Source of the DNA: Pseudomonadota bacterium
GTDB taxonomy: Bacteria > Myxococcota_A > Polyangia > Polyangiales > Polyangiaceae
Direction: 5' to 3'
Assembly (NCBI GenBank): GCA_023432025.1
Contig: JAEYVE010000087.1
Span: forward strand, 1-14,525
DNA length: 14,525 nucleotides
Part shown: one piece after another, positions 1-9,874 of the stretch
Layout: every line of letters begins with the position of its first letter
Position numbering within the stretch: position 1 is the stretch's first letter
Notes under the pieces: generated by a model
Told to the model about the DNA's origin: nothing
Databases searched by the model: none
The model's input: only the letters and a program-made list of their open reading frames with translations
Translations under genes and position numbers: made by a program

Positions 1-96
1 GACGAGCTGGGCACCGTACTCCGCGACCTGCTGCCGCGCGAAGACCGCGTACTCGCTGTCGCTACAAGCGACGAGATGGACGATTTTCGGACTCAT
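1..96 (-). CDS. Unidentified protein, N-terminal 32 residues only
   Basis: An open frame begins at the ATG whose complement is at 94-96 and runs off the left edge of the window. The visible protein starts MSPKIVHLVACSDSEY and continues with FARQQVAEYG. It is soluble-looking, with a short hydrophobic strand (IVHLVAC) that could be the first beta strand of an alpha/beta fold. A second ATG 21 bases upstream gives only a six-codon frame, so 96 is the better start. No strong ribosome binding site is visible. The gene follows aspC in the same direction after a 108-base gap that holds a candidate terminator, so it is probably transcribed separately. I do not recognise the family from 32 residues. 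Confidence 0.5.
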   Translation of the reverse strand, partial: MSPKIVHLVACSDSEYAVFARQQVAEYGAQLV

Positions 97-174
97 GAAA
101 CGAAAAGACTCATGGCTCGCGCGGAGAGCGGCCCCCGTGAGGTCCCTCTCCGCGTAAGCCTGAGCGTCGCTAAA

Positions 175-192
175 GGGGCCTCGCGAGGCCCC
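175..192 (-). terminator. Candidate intrinsic terminator after aspC
   Basis: A perfect 18-base palindrome (GGGGCCTCGCGAGGCCCC) lies 13 bases past the aspC stop codon. On the minus strand it is followed by TTTAG, a short T tract. The GC-rich stem directly after the gene suits an intrinsic terminator, but the T run is weak and a real loop would consume the central bases of the palindrome. Confidence 0.45.
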
Positions 193-204
193 CGGGGTCC
201 AAGC

Positions 205-1395
205 TTACAGCACCGAAACGATGGCGTCCGTGAGCGGCCCCATGTTCGCTTCGGTCATGCCTGCCACGCTGATGCGGCCCGAGCCCACGATGTAAATCGC
301 GAACTCGTCCTTGAGACGCTCCACCTGCGCCTTGTTCAAGCCGGAAAAGCTGAACATGCCCTTTTGGCCGGCGATGAAGGCAAAGTCGCCGCGAGCGCCC
401 TTTTGCTTCAGCGTGTCCACGAAGAGGTGGCGCATGCCGTTGATGCGGTCACGCATCATGGCGACCTCTGCCTCCCACTTCGCGCGGAGATCGGCGTCGC
501 TCAGGATGGTCGTGATGATGGCGCCGCCGTGTGCGGGCGGGTTCGAGTAGTTGGTGCGAGCGGCGCTCTTCAGCTGGCTCAGCACGGCGGCAATCTGGCC
601 CTTGTCCGTGCCCTTCACCGTGAGGGCGCCCGTGCGCTCGTTGTAGAGGCCGAAGTTCTTCGAGAAGCTCGAGCAAACGAGCACTTCGGGCACGACCGAC
701 GTGAGAGCGCGCAGACCCTCCGCGTCCTCGTCCAACCCGGCTCCGAAGCCCTGGTAGGCGAAGTCGACGAGCGGGATGAGACCGTTCTTTTGGCAGAGCT
801 CGGCGACCTCTTTCCACTGCTCGAGCGTGGGGTCCACGCCGGTGGGGTTGTGACAGCAGGCGTGCAGGAGCACCACGTCGCCGCGGGTGGCTTTTTCGAG
901 CGAAGAGATCATGGCCGCGAAGTCGAGGCCGTTCGTCTTCGCGTCGAAGTAGCCGTACTTCACGCAGGTGAGGCCAGCGGCCTCGAAGACCTGCGGGTGG
1001 TTGGCCCACGTTGGATCGCTGATCCAAACCTTTCCGGCCTTGTTCTGCTTGGCGAGAAAGTCCGCGGCGAGGCGCAGCGCGCCCGTTCCGCCGGGGGTGT
1101 GGCACGTCGCGGCGAGGCCGCCGTCGATCAAATCCGAACCCTTGCCGAACAAGAGCTCGCGCACCAGCTTGCCGTACGCCGGGTCGCCCTCGATGGGCTT
1201 GTAGCTCTTGCTCTTCTGAGACTCGAGCAGTCGCCGTTCCGCCTCGCGCACGGTGGGCAGAATGGGCGTCGCGCCCGCAGCGTCCTTGTAGACGCCGACG
1301 GAGAGGTTGATCTTGTGCGCGCGCGGGTCTTTGTTGAAGGCCTCGCTGAGGCCCAGAATCGGGTCGGGCGGTGCGGACTGGACGTTCTCGAACAT
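205..1395 (-). CDS. aspC: Aspartate / aromatic amino acid aminotransferase (class I, PLP-dependent)
   Basis: Transfers the amino group between aspartate (or tyrosine/phenylalanine) and 2-oxoglutarate in the cytosol. The 396-residue protein has exactly the length of E. coli AspC and matches it end to end by eye: MFENVQSAPPDPILGL at the start, TPGGTGALR at 100-108, HNPTG at 182-186, VDFAYQGF at 210-217, SSFSKNFGLYNER at 242-254, NYSNPPAHG at 282-290 and SGRISVAGM at 372-380. The PLP lysine is K246, with N183, D211 and Y214 as cofactor contacts. R374 binds the substrate alpha-carboxylate, and R280 is the likely side-chain carboxylate arginine. The frame stays open 93 codons further upstream, but that extension is Arg/Pro/Gly-rich and unlike the family, so ATG at 1395 is chosen although no clear ribosome site precedes it. 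TyrB is so similar that aspC versus tyrB cannot be separated here. Confidence 0.96.
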   Translation of the reverse strand: MFENVQSAPPDPILGLSEAFNKDPRAHKINLSVGVYKDAAGATPILPTVREAERRLLESQKSKSYKPIEGDPAYGKLVRELLFGKGSDLIDGGLAATCHTPGGTGALRLAADFLAKQNKAGKVWISDPTWANHPQVFEAAGLTCVKYGYFDAKTNGLDFAAMISSLEKATRGDVVLLHACCHNPTGVDPTLEQWKEVAELCQKNGLIPLVDFAYQGFGAGLDEDAEGLRALTSVVPEVLVCSSFSKNFGLYNERTGALTVKGTDKGQIAAVLSQLKSAARTNYSNPPAHGGAIITTILSDADLRAKWEAEVAMMRDRINGMRHLFVDTLKQKGARGDFAFIAGQKGMFSFSGLNKAQVERLKDEFAIYIVGSGRISVAGMTEANMGPLTDAIVSVL

Positions 1396-1540
1396 GGTGC
1401 CGCTGCCGCTATCGCGGCGGGCCCCGCCGCGCAAGCCGCTCGCTGGCGAGGCGCTTCCGGAAGGCGCTCCCGCGGCATGGTCGGACCGCGGCCGGGCGGG
1501 GCCGTCTCGGTCCGCTTCCGGGTGAACGCGCGCGAGCCGT

Positions 1541-1594
1541 GTCTTCACGCGTCGGGGATTCGGCGCCGGGCTTCGCTCGGGGCTGCGTGAAGAC
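1541..1594. repeat. 10-bp perfect inverted repeat upstream of aspC
   Basis: GTCTTCACGC at 1541-1550 is the exact reverse complement of GCGTGAAGAC at 1585-1594, with 34 bases between. It sits 146-199 bases upstream of the aspC start. It could be a hairpin with a large loop in an aspC leader RNA, or a pair of protein-binding half sites. The sequence does not decide between these. Confidence 0.55.
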
Positions 1595-1700
1595 GGTGGC
1601 CGCGCCCCCCCCGATTCGGTTGGCCGAGGGCGCGGCGCCTCGTCAAGCCCGTGACTCTCGACGTGAGACCACACGCGCGTGGCGTCCCGATTCGTCTCGA

Positions 1701-1719
1701 GAGTGACCGAGGAGTGACC
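1701..1719. repeat. Tandem GAGTGACC direct repeats, 11-base period
   Basis: GAGTGACC occurs at 1701-1708 and again at 1712-1719, so the copies are one helical turn apart. This geometry is typical of tandem binding by response-regulator-type activators. The sites lie about 110 bases upstream of the metalloprotease start. The regulator is unknown and chance is possible. Confidence 0.35.
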
Positions 1720-1830
1720 CGCCTGCCTCCCGAATGACTCACAAAACTACGAGCGCCCGGCGGAGGTGGAACCCAACCTGGAGATGGACATCGGGGCGCT
1801 CGTCGGGGGACGGGCGAGGTGGGGTGTTGA

Positions 1831-3519
1831 ATGGGAGCGCGGAGAGCAAACACGCGAAGGCGGTCGCGCCGCGAGCCGACGGAAGCTCGAGCTCGCTCGC
1901 AGAGCGCGCGTGGCGTGAGCGTCCTCGGGGGCGTTTGCACCTGGGCGGCGGTCGCATTTTGTACCGGCTGCTTCATCACCGAAGCCGATCCGGATCCGAT
2001 TGAAGTCACGAATACGGGAGGCGCCGACCCCGCGGGGGGAAGCGGCGGAGGTGCGCCCGAGGCGTGGTGCGACGAAGGAGTGTCCTTCGGAAGACGTCCG
2101 GCGCGCGGCATCGACCTCACGCAGATTTACGCCTACCAAGGCGTCGAAATCCCGCTGGCTATCTCCGGAAGCCGCGTCAAAACGCAGAATGTGGACGTGG
2201 TGCAGGGGCGTGACATGCTCGTGCGCGCCTTCGTTCAACCGACCGTGGGCTACGCGCCGAAGCGCCTCGGCGCGCGTCTCTCGTTGGTGCGGGCCGATCG
2301 GACCGTCGAGTACGAAGACGTGCGCACGGTGACGACGGCGAGTGAGCGCTCCGAGCTCGGGAGCACCTTCGACTTTTACGTTCCGGGCAGCGACGTGCTC
2401 CGCGAGCAAGGCTTCTCCGTCGAGATCTTCGAAGAGGGCACGTGCAACGCCTCGGGCGTCGTCGCAACGCCGCGTTTTCCGAGTAAAGGCGCCGCGCCGC
2501 TCGTCGCGCGCGCTACCGGCTCGGTGCGCGTCGTGCTCGTGCCTATCCGTTACGAGCGTGACGGGTCGGGGCGCATGCCGGACATGAGCCCGGAGCACCG
2601 CGCCGATCTCGAGGGGCTCCTGCGCGCCATCTTCCCCGTGAGCGGGGTGGAAATGAGGGTGCGCGCGCCGGTGGCGACGCGGGAGACCGACCTGGGTGAC
2701 GTGCTCAACCAGCTCTTGCAGCTGCGTGAGCTGGACGACCCGCCGAGCGACGTCACGTACTTCGGCTTGGTGAACATGGCCGACACGATGGCTCAGTACT
2801 GCCGCACGGGGTGCGTCGCGGGTGTGGCTACGTTCGGCACTCCGGCGGGGAGCGCTGCGGCGGGCGTCGGGGTCGGCTTTCGTGGCCCGGCCCAAGAGAC
2901 CTTCGTGCACGAGATGGGGCACGTGCACCGCCTCCTGCACGCTCCTTGTGGCGGCGCGAGCGGCGCCGATCCGACGTATCCCTACGCGGATGGGCTCTTG
3001 GGCAGCTGGGGCTTCGACGCACGTCTCGGGCTGTTGATCGATCCGGGCTCCGAGCGTCGCGACTTCATGAGCTACTGCGACCCGAGCTGGATCAGTGACT
3101 ACAACTATCAGGCGCTGGTCGAGCGCCTCGCAGTCGTCAACGGCCGACGCTACTCGGACGTGAGCTCCGAGCTGGCCGATGTCGTCGGCGTGCGCACGAC
3201 GGCGCTGGGCGGAGCGGACACCGCCGCTCACGCCATTTTTCAGACGCTCCGTCTGCGGCAGGGTCAGCCGCCGCGCTGGGGGACGCCGCTCGCCACGCGC
3301 GGGCAGCTCGGAGAGGCCGAAAATGCTTTGGTACGAGATTCGGGAGGTGAGCTCGTCGCCACCATCACCGTGTATCGCCAAGCTCTGAGCGACGAGCAGG
3401 GAGCGCTCGTGTTCGTGCCGCAGCCCGATCCGGGGTGGCATTCGATCGAGGTGCGCGGCGAGCCGCCGGCGCTCTTCGCCTCGCCGGCGACGGTCGGCGC
3501 GTTCGAGCCGGTGAATTGA
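1831..3519 (+). CDS. Putative secreted lipoprotein zinc metalloprotease (M66/metzincin-like)
   Basis: 562 residues. The N-terminus has a long Arg-rich stretch, then a hydrophobic segment (about 29-46) ending in a relaxed lipobox (CTGC, Cys47) and a Gly/Ala/Pro linker (61-76), so it is probably exported and lipid-anchored. Residues 95-240 look like a beta-rich domain. The catalytic region has HEMGHVHRLLH at 360-370 (three putative zinc histidines H360, H364, H370, catalytic E361), followed by APCGG and, 42 residues later, a Met-turn-like FMSYC (412-416) with DPSWISDYNY. This HExxH-APCG-FMSYC-SDY arrangement recalls StcE-type M66 and related myxobacterial lipoproteins. The usual metzincin glycine at the eighth position of the motif is Arg here. 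The start is ATG with GAGGTGGGG at 1816-1824; a GTG at 1915 would give a shorter signal without positive charges. Substrate unknown. Confidence 0.75.
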   Translation: MGARRANTRRRSRREPTEARARSQSARGVSVLGGVCTWAAVAFCTGCFITEADPDPIEVTNTGGADPAGGSGGGAPEAWCDEGVSFGRRPARGIDLTQIYAYQGVEIPLAISGSRVKTQNVDVVQGRDMLVRAFVQPTVGYAPKRLGARLSLVRADRTVEYEDVRTVTTASERSELGSTFDFYVPGSDVLREQGFSVEIFEEGTCNASGVVATPRFPSKGAAPLVARATGSVRVVLVPIRYERDGSGRMPDMSPEHRADLEGLLRAIFPVSGVEMRVRAPVATRETDLGDVLNQLLQLRELDDPPSDVTYFGLVNMADTMAQYCRTGCVAGVATFGTPAGSAAAGVGVGFRGPAQETFVHEMGHVHRLLHAPCGGASGADPTYPYADGLLGSWGFDARLGLLIDPGSERRDFMSYCDPSWISDYNYQALVERLAVVNGRRYSDVSSELADVVGVRTTALGGADTAAHAIFQTLRLRQGQPPRWGTPLATRGQLGEAENALVRDSGGELVATITVYRQALSDEQGALVFVPQPDPGWHSIEVRGEPPALFASPATVGAFEPVN

Positions 3520-3586
3520 CAGCCTGGCCCAGAGCCGTCAGAACCGCGCCTGTTGCTCGAGGCCGCCTGTGGCGCTGCAGAGCCCT

Positions 3587-3592
3587 GGGAGG
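3587..3592 (+). promoter_or_regulatory. Ribosome binding site deciding the radical SAM gene start
   Basis: GGGAGG lies six bases before the GTG at 3599. The frame is also open to a GTG at 3569, but that codon has no such site, so 3599 is the better start. Confidence 0.7.
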
Positions 3593-3598
3593 TTTGCC

Positions 3599-6511
<2,913 letters not shown>

Positions 6512-6520
6512 AGAACGCAC

Positions 6521-7561
6521 ATGCAGAAGGTCGTCATTCGTCGCCCCGGGGGCTTCGACAAGCTGGAGCTCGTCGAGGAGACCGAACCCCAGCCGGGTCC
6601 CGGCCAGGTGCTCGTCGAGAGCCACGCCATCGGCGTGAACTTCGCCGACTGCGTCGTGCGGATGGGCCTCTACAAGTCCGCCAAGGAGTTCGTGGGTTGG
6701 CCCATCACGCCAGGCTTCGAGCTGAGCGGTGTCGTGCGCGCCGTGGGCGACGGCGTCACGCGCTTCGCGCCGGGCGCTCGCGTCGTCGGCGTGGTGCGCT
6801 TCGGCGCGTACGCGAGCTCCGTGGTGGTGCCGGAAGAACAGCTGTTCTCGGTCCCGACGGGGCTCTCGATGGAGGAAGCCGGCGCGTTGCCCGTCGCTTC
6901 ACTCACGGCCTGGTACGCGCTCTGCGAGCTGGCCAAGCTGCGCTCGGGCATGAACGTACTGGTGCACTCCGCAGCGGGCGGCGTGGGCAGCGCGCTCGTG
7001 CAAATCGCCAAAATCCACGGCTGCCGGGTGCTCGGCGTGGTCGGTGCTCCGCACAAAGTAGAGCTCGTCTCGTCGCTCGGCGCCGATCGCGTCGTCGACA
7101 AGAGCCAAGAAGACGTCTGGGCGGCGGCCCGCGCCTTCGCCCCCCAAGGCTTCGACGTGGTGCTCGACGCCAACGGCGTAGAAACCCTCCGGAAGAGCTA
7201 CCGCGCGCTCGCTCCCGCCGGCAGGCTCGTCGTGTACGGGTTCCACACCATGCTGAGCCGCGGCTCCGGTCGCCGAAACTGGCTGAAGCTGGCGTGGACG
7301 TATTTGCGGACGCCGCGCTTCGATCCGCTCGACATGACGGACCAAAACCGGGCGGTCCTCGCCTTCAATTTGTCGTACCTCTTCACGCGCACGGACGAGC
7401 TGCCCGCCATCTTGGAGCAGCTTCGAACGTGGGTAGAAAGTGGCCAGCTGCGCGTGCCGCGGGTCCAGGCCTATCCGCTCGACCGCGTCGCGGACGCCCA
7501 ACGTGATCTCCAGTCGGGCTCGACCACGGGCAAGCTGGTGCTCGTGCCGGCCCGTGGCTAG
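6521..7561 (+). CDS. Zinc-free medium-chain dehydrogenase/reductase, quinone oxidoreductase / VAT1-like
   Basis: 346 residues with the MDR layout: a GroES-like N-terminal domain (GVNFADCVVRMGLY 38-51, PGFELSGVVRAVG 64-76) and a Rossmann domain with the NADPH loop HSAAGGVGSALVQIAK at 149-164. The structural-zinc cysteine quartet of alcohol dehydrogenases is absent, which places it with quinone oxidoreductase/zeta-crystallin-type enzymes. The segment NWLKLAWTYLRTPRFDPLDM followed by NRAVLAFNLSYLF (253-288) resembles the VAT1 group. It probably reduces an activated double bond or quinone with NADPH in the cytosol; the substrate cannot be read from the sequence. It starts nine bases after the radical SAM gene stops and is probably co-transcribed with it. 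The ribosome site is weak (AAAGAA). Confidence 0.88.
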   Translation: MQKVVIRRPGGFDKLELVEETEPQPGPGQVLVESHAIGVNFADCVVRMGLYKSAKEFVGWPITPGFELSGVVRAVGDGVTRFAPGARVVGVVRFGAYASSVVVPEEQLFSVPTGLSMEEAGALPVASLTAWYALCELAKLRSGMNVLVHSAAGGVGSALVQIAKIHGCRVLGVVGAPHKVELVSSLGADRVVDKSQEDVWAAARAFAPQGFDVVLDANGVETLRKSYRALAPAGRLVVYGFHTMLSRGSGRRNWLKLAWTYLRTPRFDPLDMTDQNRAVLAFNLSYLFTRTDELPAILEQLRTWVESGQLRVPRVQAYPLDRVADAQRDLQSGSTTGKLVLVPARG

Positions 7562-7578
7562 TCTAAAACGTAGTCGTC

Positions 7579-7863
7579 ATGGCCGAAGACAGTCTGTTCC
7601 CCGAGCGCGAGGCCAGCACCCTCGAGTCGAGCCCGCGCGGCTCCGCCGCCCCTGAGGTGGGCGGCCGCATCGAGCCCGATCGGCTCCGTGAGCTGGAACA
7701 GTCCGTCGCCCGCTGTGAGGCGCAACTTCGGGCGCTCACTCAGCGCATTCAAGAGGCGGACGTGCGCGCCGCTGCCGCGCGTCAGCGCGCCGTGTGGCTC
7801 CGCCTGGGACTCTTGTTCGTGCTCCTGGCGGGGTACGTTTTCCTGCGTTCGCGCGTGAGTTGA
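7579..7863 (+). CDS. Small coiled-coil protein with C-terminal membrane anchor
   Basis: 94 residues of unknown function. Residues 1-30 are polar and probably disordered. Residues 32-70 (LRELEQSVARCEAQLRAL and on) have the charged heptad look of a coiled coil. Residues 72-89 (VWLRLGLLFVLLAGYVFL) form one hydrophobic helix, followed by SRVS. The layout suggests a tail-anchored inner-membrane protein with its coiled coil in the cytoplasm. It starts 17 bases after the MDR enzyme and is probably the last gene of that operon. The coding sense is supported by the sensible protein architecture and by position; I recognise no family. Confidence 0.7.
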   Translation: MAEDSLFPEREASTLESSPRGSAAPEVGGRIEPDRLRELEQSVARCEAQLRALTQRIQEADVRAAAARQRAVWLRLGLLFVLLAGYVFLRSRVS

Positions 7864-8006
7864 GCGCCCCCGGGTCGGCTTCGGCTTTTCTTTTCCTCGG
7901 CAGCGGGGCACGTCACGCGGTCGCTCCCGCGGGCCAGCGCCATCGCCCCTAGAGCGCCCGCCAAGCGCGTCGCGCGCAAGAAAGTCGAGCGTCGAAATGC
8001 AACCGC

Positions 8007-8040
8007 GCTCCTTCGGAGCCGGCGCGCCCTTCGGGCGCGC
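8007..8040. repeat. Two adjacent TTC-loop hairpins
   Basis: GCTCC-TTC-GGAGC at 8007-8019 and GCGCGCCC-TTC-GGGCGCGC at 8022-8040 are perfect stems (5 and 8 bp) with the same three-base loop. There is no T tract after them on either strand, so neither looks like a complete intrinsic terminator. Confidence 0.5.
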
Positions 8041-8220
8041 AGCCGCGGGCTCCGTTTTCGCCCCCGACCGTCCCTGGAAGCTAGTTGGCCTCCGTCAGGC
8101 GCGCTGCGACGGGAATGCTAGGATGAAGGGTCGCGTCGCTTGCGCCCCTTTTGGCGCGCCGCGCAGCACGTCGAGCGGTTGGCGCGCGCCTTCCGGCGCA
8201 TGCCGCGAGCTCGAAAACAT

Positions 8221-8227
8221 GGAGGGG
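8221..8227 (+). promoter_or_regulatory. Ribosome binding site for the MliC-domain gene
   Basis: GGAGGGG lies directly before ATG 8230. It selects this start over an upstream in-frame ATG at 8140, which would add 30 Arg-rich residues ahead of the signal peptide. Confidence 0.7.
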
Positions 8228-8229
8228 CC

Positions 8230-8757
8230 ATGTCGTCGACGATTCGAGTTCGAGGAGCATTGGTGTTGGCGGCGGCTTTCGCCTTCGGCGCCGGCTGCGG
8301 CACATCCAGTATGATGCGCGCCGAGCAGGGCACGGCGTCGGGCCGAGCCGCGGCGCGTTCGAGCAGCGCAGTGAGCAGGGCGGAGCAAGAGCGCCTGCAG
8401 GCCAGCGCGGTCGAGTCGGCGTCCGCGGGCATCGGCGCCGAGCGCGGGGAGAGCGACGAAAAGGACTCGAGCCCGGGCTCGACCTGGTTCCTCGAATGTG
8501 GGGACGAAGGCCCGAGCTTCGTCGTCCGCATCGAGGGCGACAGCGCGCGACTCTACCTTCGCGAGGGTGAAGTCGTCTTGAAGCAGGTCCCGTCGCCGTC
8601 CGGCACGCGCTACACGGACGGGAAGACGGTTTTGTGGACTCGAGGCGACGCGGCCGTGTTCGAGGCCGAAGACGGCTCGCGCTTCGCCTGCTCGAACGAT
8701 CCGCATTTCGCGACGAACCAAACGACGTCCGGAGGCGGCGCGCCTTCACATCAATGA
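8230..8757 (+). CDS. Lipoprotein with C-terminal MliC-type C-type lysozyme inhibitor domain
   Basis: 175 residues. A signal peptide (RVRGALVLAAAFAFGAGC) ends at Cys23 as a relaxed lipobox, so an outer- or inner-membrane lipoprotein is likely. Residues 25-85 are a Ser/Ala/Glu-rich spacer. Residues 86-155 match the MliC/PliC fold: WFLECGDE, then ARLYL, SPSGTRYTDG, VLWTRGDAAVFEAE and RFAC, with C90 and C154 placed for the domain disulphide. In known MliC two residues, Ser and Lys 14 positions apart, plug the lysozyme active site; here they align with S124 and R138, the same 14-residue spacing but Lys replaced by Arg. MliC proteins bind C-type lysozyme in the periplasm; in this organism the domain could instead bind another wall-active enzyme. 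It faces the SDR gene tail to tail with a 31-base gap. Confidence 0.8.
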   Translation: MSSTIRVRGALVLAAAFAFGAGCGTSSMMRAEQGTASGRAAARSSSAVSRAEQERLQASAVESASAGIGAERGESDEKDSSPGSTWFLECGDEGPSFVVRIEGDSARLYLREGEVVLKQVPSPSGTRYTDGKTVLWTRGDAAVFEAEDGSRFACSNDPHFATNQTTSGGGAPSHQ

Positions 8758-8788
8758 CCACGAAGCCAACGCCGACGTCTCGGAGCCA

Positions 8789-9535
8789 TCAGGCACGCCC
8801 ATACACGGGCAGGGCGGCCCCGCTCACGTCGCGCGCCGCGTCCGACAACAAGAACGAAATGACGTCGCAGAGCGAGGCGGGCGCGACCCAGCGAGAGTGA
8901 TCCGCGTTCGGCATCGAAGCGCGATTGTCCGGCGTATCGATGACGCTCGGCAGCAGTGTGTTCACCCGCACACCGTGATCGAGCACCTCCGCGGCCACGG
9001 CGGCACCCAGCGCAACCAGGCCCGCTTTGGCGGCGGCGTAAGCGGCCGCGCCAGCGCTTTCCCACGGTCGCGCGGCAGCGCGCGAACCCAAGAGCACGAT
9101 GCTTCCGCCGCGCTGTGCCACCAAAAGCGGCAAGAGCGCGACGAGCCCGACACGGGCGGTCTCCAGGTTCATGTCCACCATCGCCGACCACGTGGCGTCC
9201 TCCGACTCATGGAACGGACGCCCGCCGCGCCAACCGCCGGCTGCGAAAACGGCTCCACGTAGCGGCGTCCAGGGTTGACCCGCCGTGTCGTCCGCCGCGC
9301 GCGCCGCTTGCCACGCTGCCGGGTCCGTCACGTTGAACCCGAGCGCGCGGCACGACCCACCCGTCGCGGGGTCCTGGGTGTCGAGCGGTGCTTCCACGTC
9401 GAGGAGCGCGTCGCGTACGGCGTCGATGCGTCTCCCCACGGCCAGCACGCGCTCGCCACGGGCGGCCAGCTCGCGGCAAATGTGTCGTCCAAGGGCCCCA
9501 TTCGCTCCGGTCACCAAGACGGCAGGCTTCTCCAT
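8789..9535 (-). CDS. Short-chain dehydrogenase/reductase (classical SDR)
   Basis: 248 residues, the usual length of classical SDRs. The Rossmann motif TGANGALG at 9-16 binds NAD(P)H, and the catalytic set is N123 (VDMNLETA), S151, Y166 and K170 (YAAAK). The Ser-to-Tyr distance is 15 residues rather than the usual 13, a two-residue insertion (SRAAARPWESAGAAAY). The common NNAG after beta strand 4 is replaced by FAAGG. RVNTLLPSVIDTP (190-202) and the end SDAARDVSGAALPVYG follow the 3-oxoacyl-ACP-reductase-like pattern. The substrate is unknown. It is a single gene divergent from the 9671 operon and convergent with the MliC-domain gene. No strong ribosome site is visible before its ATG. Confidence 0.9.
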   Translation of the reverse strand: MEKPAVLVTGANGALGRHICRELAARGERVLAVGRRIDAVRDALLDVEAPLDTQDPATGGSCRALGFNVTDPAAWQAARAADDTAGQPWTPLRGAVFAAGGWRGGRPFHESEDATWSAMVDMNLETARVGLVALLPLLVAQRGGSIVLLGSRAAARPWESAGAAAYAAAKAGLVALGAAVAAEVLDHGVRVNTLLPSVIDTPDNRASMPNADHSRWVAPASLCDVISFLLSDAARDVSGAALPVYGRA

Positions 9536-9637
9536 GCTCCCGATCTACCACCCCTGGGCCGACGAAAGTGGGCCGCGTGCGGCGTCCGCCTGCCGCGCCT
9601 GCGCCCGCGCACCGGTCGGGGGGCCCCGCTCCTTCCC

Positions 9638-9655
9638 GAGCGACGCGCGTCGCTC
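9638..9655. promoter_or_regulatory. 18-bp perfect palindrome, possible operator
   Basis: GAGCGACGCGCGTCGCTC at 9638-9655 is identical to its own reverse complement. It lies 15 bases upstream of the first gene of the 9671-12426 operon, just before its ribosome site, and 103 bases upstream of the divergent SDR gene. This position fits an operator for a dimeric regulator or a hairpin in the 5' leader. Confidence 0.45.
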
Positions 9656-9670
9656 TAGGGTGAAGGAGAC

Positions 9671-9862
9671 ATGAGGCAGCCTGTCGAGCCCGAGTCGGGA
9701 GAAGTCACCGCCTACCTCAAGCGGCTCGTGGTCACCATCGTCGTCGGTGTCTCGCTGATGACGGCAACGGCGTTCTGGGCTTGGCACCGCTACGGCAAAC
9801 CGCTCGAAACGCGCCCGCCGCTGCCCGAGAATCACCCGCTGCCCCCGCCCATTAGCCGCTAA
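9671..9862 (+). CDS. Small single-pass membrane protein with proline-rich tail
   Basis: 63 residues. A polar N-terminus (1-16) is followed by one hydrophobic helix (about 18-38, RLVVTIVVGVSLMTATAFWAW) and a Pro-rich tail ending LPPPISR. A clear ribosome site (GAAGGAG, 9662-9668) precedes the ATG, which is the best evidence that this small frame is translated. The next gene follows after 12 bases, so it heads the operon running to 12426. The proline-rich tail might contact a partner, but no family is recognised. Confidence 0.72.
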   Translation: MRQPVEPESGEVTAYLKRLVVTIVVGVSLMTATAFWAWHRYGKPLETRPPLPENHPLPPPISR

Positions 9863-9874
9863 CGTCAGGCGACC

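Larger units (their letters stand above)
1396..1830. other. Divergent intergenic region between aspC and the metalloprotease gene
   Basis: 435 bases with no credible gene; open frames here are low-complexity Arg/Pro/Gly translations. It must hold the promoters of both flanking genes, but I cannot point to a convincing -10/-35 pair. It contains a 10-bp perfect inverted repeat (1541-1550 with 1585-1594), a 7-bp one (1482-1488 with 1508-1514), an 8-bp one (1654-1661 with 1697-1704), and two direct copies of GAGTGACC 11 bases apart (1701-1708, 1712-1719). Confidence 0.6.
7864..8229. other. Intergenic region before the MliC-domain lipoprotein gene
   Basis: 366 bases. A T-rich tract (7885-7896) follows the operon without a good stem, so I do not call a terminator. 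Two hairpins with TTC loops lie side by side at 8007-8019 and 8022-8040. Open frames across this stretch translate to Arg/Ser/Pro-rich sequence and look non-coding. TAGGAT at 8119-8124 preceded by TGC resembles an extended -10 element, but it has no clear -35 partner. Confidence 0.5.

Noticed and set aside
76..1590. Plus-strand open frame of 504 codons opposite aspC
   Set aside because: It is antisense to an unmistakable AspC and translates to low-complexity Arg/Ala/Val/His-rich sequence. Long antisense frames are expected in GC-rich coding DNA.
1747..3441. Minus-strand open frame of 564 codons opposite the metalloprotease gene
   Set aside because: The plus frame has a signal peptide and a protease motif; the minus frame is Arg/His/Ala-rich with no recognisable domain.
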